NCBI RefSeq assembly: GCF_014696225.1
Contig: NZ_JACJPV010000015.1
Span: 1-64,000, forward strand
DNA from: Anabaena sp. FACHB-1237
GTDB taxonomy: Bacteria; Cyanobacteriota; Cyanobacteriia; Cyanobacteriales; Nostocaceae
DNA length: 64,000 nucleotides
Reading direction: 5' to 3'
The notes under the pieces were generated by a model. That model saw only the letters and a list, made by a program, of their open reading frames with translations. It was not told the origin of the DNA and did no database searches. Positions 1 to 8,516 of this stretch are shown piece by piece; positions within the stretch are counted from its first letter, which is position 1, and each line of letters begins with the position of its first letter. The position numbers and the translations under genes were made by a program.

Positions 1-1
1 T

Positions 2-166
2 AAGAGCTTTGTTTGCCCTAATTGCGGTTATGACATACCGCGAGATTTTAATGGAGCTTTGGGGATTTTCCTCAAGGCAATGTGGGATACCACCTTTATC
101 AACTCAGTTGGTAATGTTGTACTGGACCTTCACGATATCTCAGATGTCACGGAATGTCTCGGTTAA
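2..166 (+). CDS. tnpB: C-terminal end of IS200/IS605-family TnpB (partial, runs off window)
   Basis: An open frame entering from the left edge encodes about 54 residues beginning KSFVCPNCGYDIPRDFNGA and ending at a TAA. The CPNCG knuckle followed by a D-x-x-R-D-x-N-x-A block is the hallmark end of the TnpB/IS605 OrfB zinc ribbon and final RuvC segment (established knowledge of the family). TnpB is the RNA-guided nuclease that accompanies IS200/IS605 and IS607 elements. Only one of the two expected CxxC pairs is visible because the rest lies outside the window, so whether the gene is intact cannot be judged. No TnpA is seen downstream. The sequence after the stop is AT-rich and may contain the element's right end, but no boundary could be defined. 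Confidence 0.8.
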   Translation, partial: KSFVCPNCGYDIPRDFNGALGIFLKAMWDTTFINSVGNVVLDLHDISDVTECLG

Positions 167-335
167 AAGTATCAGATATTTCCTAGCTAAAAATTTTATA
201 GGCAAAACTATACACGCATAGATAAATCTTTGCAAGATATTTAGCGGTAAATTTGTTACATCAACCACCGTTTCCTTCCGCATTTATTATAATATTATAA
301 TATTATAATTTTAATTTAATCACCAATTGCCAAGA

Positions 336-596
336 ATGCCAAATTCATTAATGTACGCAGAAGATCACTTTGTTGTTTTGGAAACGAACCAACCAGAACA
401 AATTTTAACAGCAGCAGAATTATTAGCAAAATTAGCTAATATTTTAGCTGAAACACCTAATTCTGATCTACCATTTGATGTGCAAAAAATTGATTCTATT
501 CCTAAACAAGCACGATATTTACTAGATACCAGTTGTGAATTAGATGTTGGTTTAGGCAAATATTTACAATGGTATGCAGTGCGGTTAGAAAAATAG
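336..596 (+). CDS. small conserved-looking hypothetical protein
   Basis: This encodes 86 residues with a helical, Leu/Ala-rich centre (around AAELLAKLANIL) and no signal peptide or membrane segment. I do not recognise the family. The frame could open at a TTG at 327, at the ATG at 336 or at the ATG at 351. No good Shine-Dalgarno separates them, and 336 was taken as the first ATG. It is preceded by a strongly AT-rich, partly palindromic stretch (about 288-312) and followed almost at once by an 11-bp tandem repeat. Codon use resembles neighbouring genes and the frame is clean, so it is probably a real gene of unknown function. Confidence 0.6.
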   Translation: MPNSLMYAEDHFVVLETNQPEQILTAAELLAKLANILAETPNSDLPFDVQKIDSIPKQARYLLDTSCELDVGLGKYLQWYAVRLEK

Positions 597-599
597 TCT

Positions 600-642
600 A
601 AATTGATACAAAATTGATACAAAATTGATACAAAATTAATAC
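600..642. repeat. 11-bp short tandem repeat, four copies
   Basis: Four consecutive units of AAAATTGATAC occur directly behind the stop of the small gene at 336-596. The first unit is one base short and the last has a G-to-A change. Short tandemly repeated repetitive sequences of 7-12 bp are common in Nostocales intergenic DNA and are usually copy-number variable (family knowledge). Confidence 0.85.
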
Positions 643-658
643 AGCAGTTTAAATGATT

Positions 659-728
659 ATGAGGTACAGATGTTAATGATAAAACCCTTGTAACACAGGC
701 ATCTTGCTGTGTTCATAGTGTACCTCAT
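659..728. repeat. MITE-like dispersed repeat (GAGGTACA family), copy 1
   Basis: A 70-bp element bounded by the perfect inverted repeat ATGAGGTACA ... TGTACCTCAT, with an internal CAGGCATCTTGCTGTG segment. A second copy, near identical through its interior, lies at 7661-7729. It sits in the gap between the small hypothetical gene and lipA. Confidence 0.8.
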
Positions 729-824
729 GTAGATGGAATAGACAGTATAGGCTTTTAATAGGCTTTTACAAGATTTAAAAGGATTGGTTGATTTACGCCG
801 TTTTGTACTACACCAGTAAATACT

Positions 825-1724
825 ATGATTAGAGATAGGATGATTAAAGATATGATGACAGAAGTTACAACTATGCCTAGTTGGTTACGCCGTCCTATCG
901 GTAAGGCCAGTGAAATCTCCACTGTTGAGCGTATCATTAAACAGCGTAAAATTCACACTATTTGTGAGGAAGGTCGTTGTCCTAATCGCGCTGAATGCTA
1001 TTCTCAGAAAACTGCTACTTTTTTGTTGATGGGTCCTACTTGTACTCGTTCCTGCGGTTTTTGTCAGGTTGATAAGGGTCATGCACCAATGCCTATAGAT
1101 GCGGATGAACCTCGGAAAGTGGCAGAGTCTGTACAACTTTTGGGGTTAAAATATGTGGTTTTAACTTCTGTGGCACGTGATGATTTAACAGATGGTGGTG
1201 CTGGTCATTTTGTGCAAACTATGGAGTATATTCGCAAATTTAATCCCGCTACAGAAATTGAGGTGCTAACTCCAGATTTTTGGGGTAGTGGTGGTGATAT
1301 CAGTCAAAGAAAAAGTATTACTATGATGGTGGAGGCTAAACCTGCTTGTTTTAATCATAATATAGAAACTGTGCGCCGTTTAACTGGTCCTGTACGTCGT
1401 GGTGCAAAGTACGATCGCTCTTTGAATGTATTAGCTATGGTAAAGGAGTTAAATCCATCTATTCCTACTAAATCTGGTCTAATGGTAGGTCATGGCGAGA
1501 CTAGGGAGGAATTAATAGAAGCTATGACAGATTTAAGAAGTATAAATTGCGATCGCTTAACCATTGGTCAATATATGCGTCCTTCTTTGGATCATCTCCC
1601 GGTACGTAAATATTGGACTCCAGAGGAGTTTGTGGAGTTAGGACAGATAGCAGAGAGTATGGGTTTTAGTCATGTACGTTCTGGTCCGTTGGTTCGCAGT
1701 TCTTATCATGCTGGAGAGGATTAA
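825..1724 (+). CDS. lipA: lipoyl synthase (radical SAM)
   Basis: LipA inserts two sulfurs into protein-bound octanoyl groups to make the lipoyl cofactor of 2-oxoacid dehydrogenases and the glycine cleavage H protein. The sequence shows the auxiliary 4Fe-4S cluster motif C47-x4-C52-x5-C58 and the radical SAM motif C73-x3-C77-x2-C80 (CTRSCGFC). The C-terminal RSSYHAGE matches the conserved R-S-S-x-Y end that supplies a serine ligand to the auxiliary cluster. At 299 residues the length is normal. Several in-frame ATGs crowd the start (825, 840, 855), and the conserved region only begins near PSWLRRP, so the true start may be up to 30 bases later. It appears monocistronic. The partner octanoyltransferase lipB is also in this window at 39398-40063. 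Confidence 0.97.
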   Translation: MIRDRMIKDMMTEVTTMPSWLRRPIGKASEISTVERIIKQRKIHTICEEGRCPNRAECYSQKTATFLLMGPTCTRSCGFCQVDKGHAPMPIDADEPRKVAESVQLLGLKYVVLTSVARDDLTDGGAGHFVQTMEYIRKFNPATEIEVLTPDFWGSGGDISQRKSITMMVEAKPACFNHNIETVRRLTGPVRRGAKYDRSLNVLAMVKELNPSIPTKSGLMVGHGETREELIEAMTDLRSINCDRLTIGQYMRPSLDHLPVRKYWTPEEFVELGQIAESMGFSHVRSGPLVRSSYHAGED

Positions 1725-1738
1725 TATTTAATATTTAA

Positions 1739-1796
1739 TAAGCTGTTGTTCCTTTAACTTGAATAATTAATACAAGCAAGATGCTTGTGCTACTAA
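1739..1796. repeat. truncated copy of the TAAGCTGTTGTGC repeat family
   Basis: This copy carries the terminal TAAGCTGTTGT, then CTTTAACTTGAATAATTAAT and the internal palindrome ACAAGCAAGATGCTTGT, but lacks the second terminus seen in full copies (19541-19643, 26944-27176, 54406-54512). Confidence 0.75.
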
Positions 1797-1804
1797 AAAA
1801 TATG

Positions 1805-1874
1805 TTGTAGGGTGCGTCACATATCAAAAAGTTAGTAATTTACATGATTTATACAGTATGACGCACCTTACCAA
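1805..1874. repeat. MITE-like repeat with TAGGGTGCGTCA ends, copy 1
   Basis: The left end GTAGGGTGCGTCA and right end TGACGCACCTTA are inverted repeats about 70 bp apart. Longer relatives lie at 26769-26855 and 42200-42287, sharing GTAGGGTGYGTCAGATATCA at the left and CACCCTA at the right. It lies between the convergent lipA and truB genes and could fold into a long hairpin. Confidence 0.75.
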
Positions 1875-1919
1875 TATGCTAGTTGCGTAAGTCCTGATTT
1901 ATTTGGTGATTGGTGATTG

Positions 1920-2807
1920 CTATAAGTTGCGAAATACCATTTGGGGAATTAATACATTATCTCCTATGTTACCAATACCTAAAAACAGATTTTCCTCGTC
2001 ATAAACTCTTAAAAAATCTGTAATATTCCCATCTACATTGACATCAACAAATACTTTTTGTCCCTGACACCATTTTGTGGCATTTAATGATGGTAAATTG
2101 ATTTTTTCCAGATGTTTTAATGGTGCATCTGGAGGAATAAATGTAAATTCATTTGTATTAACTTGGGTTTCTAAATCTGATAATGTCACACTACCATCAA
2201 TGGGAAAACCACTGCTGACAGTGCGTTGTAAACCAGCAAGGGTAGCAGGAATATTTAACATTATACCAAGATCACGAGCGATCGCTCTAATATAAGTTCC
2301 AGTACCACAAGCAATCATAATATCTAACTCAGGAAAATCACCTTCACGCCATGCTAACACATTAATTTCAAAAACTTCTACTGTTCTCTTATGTGCTTGA
2401 ATCATTTCCCCTTTTCTAGCTAAGTCATATAGTCTTTTCCCGTCTATTTGAATAGCACTATAACTAGGAGGAATTTGGGAAATTTTACCGATAAATTGCG
2501 GTAGTATAGGCGTAATTTTATCTAAACTGATATCAGGATGAGATTGAGAAGCTATTATTTCTCCTTCTAAATCATCTGTAGCAGTAGAAATACCAAATCT
2601 AACTGTAGCAATATACGCCTTATCATTTGCTAAATATTGTAATAATCTTGTAGTTTTACCACAAGCGATGGGTAATACTCCTGTAGCGGCAGGATCTAAA
2701 GTTCCTGCATGGCCTACCTTTTTCATTTTTAAAAGTTTTCTGACTCGTGCTACACAGTCATGGGATGTCCATGAGTAAGGTTTGTGTAAATTGATAAAAC
2801 CGTCCAT
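1920..2807 (-). CDS. truB: tRNA pseudouridine(55) synthase
   Basis: TruB isomerises U55 in the T-loop of tRNAs. The 295-residue protein starts MDGFINLHKPYSWTSHD and holds the catalytic block HAGTLDPAATGVLP with the nucleophilic Asp38. This is followed by the KTTRLLQYL motif and, further on, CGTGTYIRAIARDLG, all family signatures. The C-terminal 70 residues form a small PUA-like extension as in other cyanobacterial TruB proteins. The gene is convergent with lipA. A hairpin of the GATACCGGACTT family lies just upstream and probably belongs to the end of the helicase gene that precedes it on the same strand. Confidence 0.97.
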   Translation of the reverse strand: MDGFINLHKPYSWTSHDCVARVRKLLKMKKVGHAGTLDPAATGVLPIACGKTTRLLQYLANDKAYIATVRFGISTATDDLEGEIIASQSHPDISLDKITPILPQFIGKISQIPPSYSAIQIDGKRLYDLARKGEMIQAHKRTVEVFEINVLAWREGDFPELDIMIACGTGTYIRAIARDLGIMLNIPATLAGLQRTVSSGFPIDGSVTLSDLETQVNTNEFTFIPPDAPLKHLEKINLPSLNATKWCQGQKVFVDVNVDGNITDFLRVYDEENLFLGIGNIGDNVLIPQMVFRNL

Positions 2808-2846
2808 AAATTATTTTCCTTGGGATGGTGATATTATAACATGACA

Positions 2847-2879
2847 AGATACCGGACTTCTTAAACAAGTCCGGTATCT
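2847..2879 (-). terminator. hairpin, possible terminator of the PLD-helicase gene
   Basis: A near-perfect inverted repeat AGATACCGGACTTCTT / AAACAAGTCCGGTATCT starts 13 bases downstream of the helicase stop codon. It belongs to the widespread GAT(A/C)CC-GACTTCTT...AAGAAGTC hairpin family seen also at 6423-6455, 14068-14100, 16612-16915 and 47021-47051. A terminator role is inferred from position and structure. Confidence 0.6.
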
Positions 2880-2891
2880 TAATCTTATGTT

Positions 2892-5800
2892 TTATAATTC
2901 TGAAAATAACCCCAATGAACAAATAATTTGCGCTTCCTGTGCTGTATCTTCTGGATGAATAATACACAAAGCATTATTATCACGTAAAGATATAATCATT
3001 GTCGCTAATTGTTCATCATTAATTCCACTTTTTAACTGCCGGTTAATTTTAACTACTGTGGTTTCTTTTAAGGGATAATTATATATTTCTTCCACTGCTT
3101 TTTTCAAAGTTTGCCAATCTTCTCCTAATGTCAATAAAGGGGTATTTTCTTCCGTTCTTTTGATATAATTATCTAATCGGTAATAAGTTCTATATCTCGC
3201 GCCTTTAGAACTTCCTAATTGTCCTCCAGTTCTTTTGTGTTGTTCTAATATTAAATCAGCACCTTGTGAGACGATTTCATGATGTTGGGGATGTCTTTTT
3301 AAAGAGGGTGTATCTATGTTACATTTAGCAATTCTTAATATTCTCATTTGTGATTGTGTGACGCTTTTTCCTTGCTTATTTATCCATGCTAAAGCATCTG
3401 TACCATCAGCAGTTCTTAAATACATTAATACCCCTTGAGGGTCGGTTTTTGTTTCTTGATGTTCGCGGGTAGAATAAATTACATTGGGCAAATTTTTGAT
3501 AGTTTTTTCTAAGTCAGGATCTGCATCTATGGCATTTTTCCAAATTTGAAACGCCTCGGAAGTCAAGTCAACTTCTCCATCATCTGCTTCATCTAAAATA
3601 CCCGATTTTTCATGGTAAAGATCGAGTATTTCTTGATAGGAAAGACTATCTTCAAAAAATGCTTCATCTGTTCCCACTACGTTAGCATTTTGTTGTAATC
3701 TTTCTGTGAGTCTACCTCTTAAATTAATTAATTCTTCCACTCCCTCCGCAGGTAAAAACGAATAACATAGTATTTCTGAGGCGGTTTGGCCTATTCTATC
3801 AACCCTTCCTGTTCTTTGAATTAACCGAATAATTGCCCAAGGTAAATCATAATTAATAATTATCCGACAATCTTGTAAATTTTGACCTTCACTTAATACA
3901 TCAGTAGCAATTAAAATTCTAATTTGTTGTTCTTGTGAGATATCCTGTTTATTACTTTGGGGACTAAAACGATATACCAAGGATGTAGGATCATTTACTT
4001 TTCCTGTGACTAATGCAGTTTGGGTAATATGCACTTTGGAAAAAGATTCTTGTAAATAACGCGCTGTATCTGCAAATTGGGTAAATATCAATATTTTATC
4101 CTGTGGATGTTTTTCGGTGACTAATTTTTGCAAAGTTTGAAATTTTTGATCTTGTTGATAATTCCATTCTCCACAGTTATTTAATAATTTCAACAATGAT
4201 ATAGCATCTTCCCGGAGATGTTTTTTCAATTCTGCATTAAATAACCGATAATTCAACCATTTAAAACGTTTTTGATATTTGGTTTGATACAGTTCATAAA
4301 TAGCTTGTGCTTGACGTTTATATTCTGCTTCTTTACTTGTTAAACTGGCAAAATTCACCTCATCATTATGATCATCATTTTCTTCATTGTCATCATCAGC
4401 TATTTCAAAATCTAAATTTGTAGAATTAATATTATCAGCATCTTCATCATTATTGGTAGTCTCTAAAAACTCTGCATCCTGTGTACCAATGGGAATATCT
4501 AATTTATTTTCTAAACCATAGAGATATACATAATTCCGTAAAATATGACGTTCTAAAGATTCTAAAAAAGCATTGCCACTACTTTCTAATCTTTTAAATA
4601 AATTGGTGCGACAAAAACCCATTAACCGTCTTCCAGCGCGAGATAAACCGTTTAATATTTGTTGTTCTGTTGCTGTGGGAGGTTGTTTATATTTGTTTAA
4701 GGTGTAATTTCCTAAACCGTAACGGGGTAATGATAAGGAATTAATAATTTCTACCACTTCACCAGAGTATAATTTACCATATTTATCATCGTTGTTAATA
4801 GTAAATTTGGCAGTTTTGGGGATGCGAGTAGGAAAGTAAGAACGAGTACCATTAGGAAATTGTAAATATTTGCGGCCATCTATTTCATCAGTTACAGCAT
4901 AATTATTTTTAATGAAACTGCGTGTTCTTCTAATCATGTAACGATTCATTAATAATTGCCAATCTTCAAAATATTCGCTTTTTTCAAATGCTGCTAAAGT
5001 CCTAACTTCAATTTGGGGATGTTTACGTTTAAACTCATTTTCATTATTACCTAATTCTCTGATCAAATTTTCTGGTTTAATACCTAAATCTTTTGCTTCG
5101 GGAATAAATAACCGTAACTGTGATGATAAGTCAAAATAGCTTTTATTATAGGGAGTTGCTGTTAATAAAATACAACGACTTCCGCTTTGTTCTATATATT
5201 CTTTAATTGCTGCGTAACGTTGTCCTTCTCTATTTCTTAAATTATGACTTTCATCTATTAAAACTAACCGAAAAAGTGCGGCAATTGTGGGTAATATTTT
5301 ACCAACTTGACTAATAGAAATTACCTTAGCTGATAACCGATATTCATCTTTATAATTTTCCCACATGGAAACGAGATTTTTCGGACAAATAATGAGGGTA
5401 CTAATACCAAGTTCCTCTTCAATAATTTTCGCTATAGCAGTTCCGACTAAGGTTTTTCCTAATCCTACCACATCACCCACCAAAACACCACCACGACGGT
5501 TAACATAATGGGCTGCAATTTTTACTGCTGCTGCTTGAAAGGGGAATAGTTGAAAATCATAAGGTATAGTATATTGACTTAAACCATCTCGCGCTTCTTG
5601 GGAGAGATGATAGGCCATTTTCAGATAAACATAATAGGGAGAAATTAACTTTTCCCTTGCCCAACTTTCATCTATAATATTTATTAATTCTTGAGAAATA
5701 TCTATACAAAATCTGTCTTCCCAACGTTCATTAAACCAGGTTTGTAATTTATTGGTTGCATCATTATCTAGGATGTCAACATTTAATTCTCCCTGGGTTG

Positions 5801-6305
5801 ATAAACCAGAAAAAGTTAAATTACTACTTCCTAAAAAAGCGATCGCTTTTAAATTATGATGACTTTGAGGCATTAAATAAAGTTTAGCATGAAGAGGACG
5901 ACGTAAATATAATTTAACTATGACTTTTTTAGTTTGTAATTGATATTTGAGTTTTTTTAAACCCAATTCATCATCATTACTAGGTTTACCTAAAGTTAAT
6001 TGTTGACTAAATTCTTGTACTAGGCGTTTTTTGAGGTTAACTATGTCATTTTGGGATATGGGTTTACGAGATGTTCCTAAACCTAAAAGTTGGTTAAGTT
6101 CATCTTTAGGTAATTTTTGCATTCCAATTAATAAGCGACAACAGTTATTTTCTCCTCCGGTAAATTGTTCTATTTCTGCTTGGATTAATTTCCATCCTCG
6201 TAAATTGAAATAACCCACACAAAAATCTGCCTTATGGGCATCTTTTAGGCTTTCTTTGAGTTGGGGTAGTAGTTGTTCGTTGATATTATCAAAAATGTGT
6301 GGCAT
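2892..6305 (-). CDS. phospholipase D-like nuclease fused to SNF2/DEAD-type helicase
   Basis: A 1137-residue protein with two parts. The N-terminal ~220 residues are a PLD-like domain with the HxK motif at H139-K141 (LHAKLYLM), followed by the GSSNLT block and a Glu in GELNVDI. The rest is a superfamily 2 translocase: Walker A GDVVGLGKT (277-285), DESH (351-354), LTATPY (381-386), and C-terminal motifs V/VI with TDVLSEGQNLQ and QRTGRVDRIGQ near residue 830. An acidic Asn/Asp-rich linker lies around residues 625-660. PLD nucleases coupled to SNF2 translocases occur in restriction and phage-defence systems such as DISARM and NgoAVII-like enzymes (family knowledge). A large Eco57I-type methyltransferase on the same strand at 10564-14031 is the likely partner (inference). 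RNA-processing roles cannot be excluded. The frame is intact. Confidence 0.85.
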   Translation of the reverse strand: MPHIFDNINEQLLPQLKESLKDAHKADFCVGYFNLRGWKLIQAEIEQFTGGENNCCRLLIGMQKLPKDELNQLLGLGTSRKPISQNDIVNLKKRLVQEFSQQLTLGKPSNDDELGLKKLKYQLQTKKVIVKLYLRRPLHAKLYLMPQSHHNLKAIAFLGSSNLTFSGLSTQGELNVDILDNDATNKLQTWFNERWEDRFCIDISQELINIIDESWAREKLISPYYVYLKMAYHLSQEARDGLSQYTIPYDFQLFPFQAAAVKIAAHYVNRRGGVLVGDVVGLGKTLVGTAIAKIIEEELGISTLIICPKNLVSMWENYKDEYRLSAKVISISQVGKILPTIAALFRLVLIDESHNLRNREGQRYAAIKEYIEQSGSRCILLTATPYNKSYFDLSSQLRLFIPEAKDLGIKPENLIRELGNNENEFKRKHPQIEVRTLAAFEKSEYFEDWQLLMNRYMIRRTRSFIKNNYAVTDEIDGRKYLQFPNGTRSYFPTRIPKTAKFTINNDDKYGKLYSGEVVEIINSLSLPRYGLGNYTLNKYKQPPTATEQQILNGLSRAGRRLMGFCRTNLFKRLESSGNAFLESLERHILRNYVYLYGLENKLDIPIGTQDAEFLETTNNDEDADNINSTNLDFEIADDDNEENDDHNDEVNFASLTSKEAEYKRQAQAIYELYQTKYQKRFKWLNYRLFNAELKKHLREDAISLLKLLNNCGEWNYQQDQKFQTLQKLVTEKHPQDKILIFTQFADTARYLQESFSKVHITQTALVTGKVNDPTSLVYRFSPQSNKQDISQEQQIRILIATDVLSEGQNLQDCRIIINYDLPWAIIRLIQRTGRVDRIGQTASEILCYSFLPAEGVEELINLRGRLTERLQQNANVVGTDEAFFEDSLSYQEILDLYHEKSGILDEADDGEVDLTSEAFQIWKNAIDADPDLEKTIKNLPNVIYSTREHQETKTDPQGVLMYLRTADGTDALAWINKQGKSVTQSQMRILRIAKCNIDTPSLKRHPQHHEIVSQGADLILEQHKRTGGQLGSSKGARYRTYYRLDNYIKRTEENTPLLTLGEDWQTLKKAVEEIYNYPLKETTVVKINRQLKSGINDEQLATMIISLRDNNALCIIHPEDTAQEAQIICSLGLFSEL

Positions 6306-6422
6306 AGTTTTTTACTTATTATATATTTTATTGATTGTCTGAATCAGGATATCCAGGGTGAATATTGTAGCACATTATTTAGAATTGCTATATTATAATT
6401 TATAATGCAATTTCTGAACACA

Positions 6423-6455
6423 GAGATCCCCGACTTCTTCAAGAAGTCGGGGATC
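6423..6455. terminator. perfect hairpin between Rpn gene and helicase gene
   Basis: AGATCCCCGACTTCTT and its complement form a 16-bp perfect stem separated by one base. It is located 156 bases past the stop of the Rpn-family gene and 118 bases before the helicase start. It may end transcription from the former, although it is also one copy of a dispersed repeat family, so function is uncertain. Confidence 0.5.
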
Positions 6456-6500
6456 TGAAACCCTCACGGTTTACAAATCAAATATGATTGCTATATTGTC

Positions 6501-6555
6501 TGCTACTGTAACTTGAGGTTTTTTAATTATACAGTGAGTGCTGCACATTAGCTTA
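6501..6555. repeat. half copy of the TAAGCTGTTGTGC repeat family
   Basis: The segment TGCTACTGTAACTTGAGG through TATACAGTGAGTGCTGCACATTAGCTTA equals one half of the full-length copy at 14712-14828, including one terminal inverted repeat. The other half and the central palindrome are missing. The remainder of the 6306-6610 gap holds the hairpin at 6423-6455 and no gene. Confidence 0.7.
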
Positions 6556-6610
6556 TCATTAATTTATCATCTATTAACACAATTAAAACAGAAGTCGGGA
6601 ATATTAAATC

Positions 6611-7513
6611 TTAATCTTCAACCTTTTCTAACCAAATTTGTAAATCATTCACAGTTTTAAAATCTAATAAATCTTCACTTAAATCTTCTAAAACAGGTAA
6701 AGATAAATTAGAAATAGAACCGCGTATTTTTGATGATATTTTACCAAATCGTTTACTCAATTGTCGCATAACTAAATTAAAAGTTGCTTCTTTTCTTCCT
6801 GCTTTTAATCCTTGTTCTAATCCTTGTTCTAATCCTTGTTCTAATCCTTGTTCTCTTCCTTCTTCTTTAATTTCTTGATAAACTCTTGTTTGTTTGAGTG
6901 TGATTCCTAACATAGATTCTACCTCGTGACGTTTAAGATTTTCAAATTTGTACATCATAATTGTGGTGATCATTTCTATTATGACGCGATTTGATGATGA
7001 TGGTATTTCTGACTGAGTTTTTGCTAATAAATACCTCGCTGCTTCTGGCGCTTGATTTTCTTCTAATGTGGTTAATATCATCATTCCTACCGATGTGGGT
7101 AATTGATGAATATCCCCCAATTCATCTAAGTATATCCGATGTACTTGATCACTGTTCAAAAATGCTCGCAATGGATAAGTATTACTTTGTTCAATGTTAC
7201 GAGATGGATAAATTATAACCGCTTGCCAATCACTAAATCTAGTCCGATTACGATAAAAATACAAGGAAGATTCAGCTACTATTCTTTCATACAATATTTC
7301 ATCTTTCTGAAACTGCACTTCACAAAAATATACAACTCCTGGATTTTCATTCTCTGGTGGTAAAAATACGCCATCAATTTCAAATTTTGGTTCTTTAATT
7401 GCTACAGAATCAAATTTATAACTATCGGCATTTTCTGGAGGATTTTCCAACAATTCAAACAATAAAGATGGATATTGTTGGAATAGTTTGTAAAAGATTG
7501 TGTCTCGACGCAT
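6611..7513 (-). CDS. Rpn-family PD-(D/E)XK nuclease (transposase-like, DUF2887/DUF4351 type)
   Basis: Starts MRRDTIFYKLFQQYPSLLFELL, the usual opening of the cyanobacterial Rpn/transposase_31-like family. The nuclease core is visible as FEIDGVFLPP followed by VVYFCEVQFQ (the D...E-x-Q version of the PD-(D/E)XK site) within the first 75 residues. The last ~60 residues resemble DUF4351 (QLSKRFGKISSKIRG ... LEDLSEDLLDF). Between them is a run of EQGL tetrapeptides encoded by a 12-bp tandem repeat at about 6805-6853, probably length-variable. Rpn proteins are DNA endonucleases that promote recombination in E. coli (family knowledge). The host role here is unknown. It lies between the helicase gene and a broken methyltransferase copy, all on the minus strand. 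Confidence 0.88.
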   Translation of the reverse strand: MRRDTIFYKLFQQYPSLLFELLENPPENADSYKFDSVAIKEPKFEIDGVFLPPENENPGVVYFCEVQFQKDEILYERIVAESSLYFYRNRTRFSDWQAVIIYPSRNIEQSNTYPLRAFLNSDQVHRIYLDELGDIHQLPTSVGMMILTTLEENQAPEAARYLLAKTQSEIPSSSNRVIIEMITTIMMYKFENLKRHEVESMLGITLKQTRVYQEIKEEGREQGLEQGLEQGLEQGLKAGRKEATFNLVMRQLSKRFGKISSKIRGSISNLSLPVLEDLSEDLLDFKTVNDLQIWLEKVED

Positions 7514-7660
7514 AACATAAATATTTTCTATTTTTCTATTGATTAATTGTTTGATTATTATATCAGATCCCCTACTTCACACATCAATTTATGATTCATT
7601 CACAAGATTAAAAATAATTTGCATATCTTTGTCTTTATTTATACAGTATTTTCCATTATA

Positions 7661-7729
7661 ATGAGGTACAGATGTTAATGATCAAACCCTTGTAACACAG
7701 GCATCTTGCCTGTTGATACTGTACCTCAT
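7661..7729. repeat. MITE-like dispersed repeat (GAGGTACA family), copy 2
   Basis: Termini ATGAGGTACA and TGTACCTCAT match copy 1 at 659-728, and the interior GATGTTAATGAT-AAACCCTTGTAACACAGGCATCTTG is shared with one substitution. It differs mainly near the right end, where CCTGTTGATAC replaces CTGTGTTCATAG. It lies upstream of the Rpn gene. Confidence 0.8.
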
Positions 7730-7755
7730 TTACCTCAAATCTGCTATAAATTGTG

Positions 7756-7777
7756 GGGGTAATTCATGAATTACCCC
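7756..7777. repeat. 22-bp perfect palindrome (GGGGTAATTCATGAATTACCCC)
   Basis: A perfect palindrome centred on TTCATGAA, directly downstream of the methyltransferase fragment. The same core recurs at 62518-62545 as a 28-bp palindrome and, diverged, at 58154-58173. It belongs to a dispersed palindrome family. Confidence 0.75.
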
Positions 7778-7787
7778 TACATTGACG

Positions 7788-8360
7788 TTATTTAACCATT
7801 TCCCGATAAGCATTTAAAGCCGCATTTTTCACTTTTTCTGCTACTATGGGAAAGGTACTCAATATATGACTAAATTCTGTTTCTGTTAATCCATATAAAT
7901 GGGCAATTATTCCATCTAATTCCGCGCGGAGTTTTCCTCTTTCTCTCTCGTCTGTAATTCCATTTTTATGATTTTCTAAACCTACTTCTTTAGCTAATTC
8001 ATCATATTCTGCTGTGGTACAGATTAGTTTTGCTGCACGTTCTACTCTTTCTTGAAAATATGGGTCTTTTTCTGTTAATCTGGGTACTGGTGTTTGATAG
8101 ACAATAAAAAATGTTAAATTAGTGGTTACTCTTTGTCTTAAAGAATAATCAGCAACAAAACTATTGAAAATTGTTAGTAAAAATAATTCTGATTTATAAT
8201 CTAGTGAATTGTCGGATTTAATAATAGCTGTTGGTAGTTTATGATTACAAAAAATGTTAGTATGTAACATTGTTGCAATCATTGTTCTAATATCTGTATT
8301 TCTTGCAATATCCCTAAACCCTAATCTATAACACTGATAATATAATTTTTGTCCGTTATC
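7788..8360 (-). pseudogene. 5'-truncated duplicate of the Eco57I-like methyltransferase C-terminus
   Basis: The last 100 residues (from PVPRLTEKDPYFQ to REMVK) are identical at 95 positions to the end of the methyltransferase at 10564-14031. Upstream the match weakens but stays clear: FNSFVADYSLRQ against FNSFVVDFALRQ, and YQCYRLGFRDIARNTDIR against YQCYRLGFRSIGRNTDIR. Homology begins at DNGQ near 8360 and the frame is closed by a TGA a little further upstream. An ATG at 8280-8282 lies inside the homologous region and is unlikely to be a native start. No methyltransferase motif is included. It is the remnant of a second paralogue or a recombination donor for the full gene's C-terminal part (inference). 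Confidence 0.85.
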
Positions 8361-8516
8361 AATTTCACCTCTTTTTAAGAGTGAAGTACAAAATCATCTG
8401 CGTTCATCTGCGTTTTATGATCACTGCTTGTACCTCGCTTGAGTAGTAATTGCTATAATTATGATATCATAATTAATATAAGATATTGTCTCTCTTACTC
8501 CCAGGAGTATTTTCTC

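Noticed and set aside
8439-8516. N-terminal extension of the Uma2 gene
   Set aside because: The extra residues are Tyr/Ile/Asn-rich from AT-rich leader DNA, and an AGGAG site precedes the ATG at 8517.
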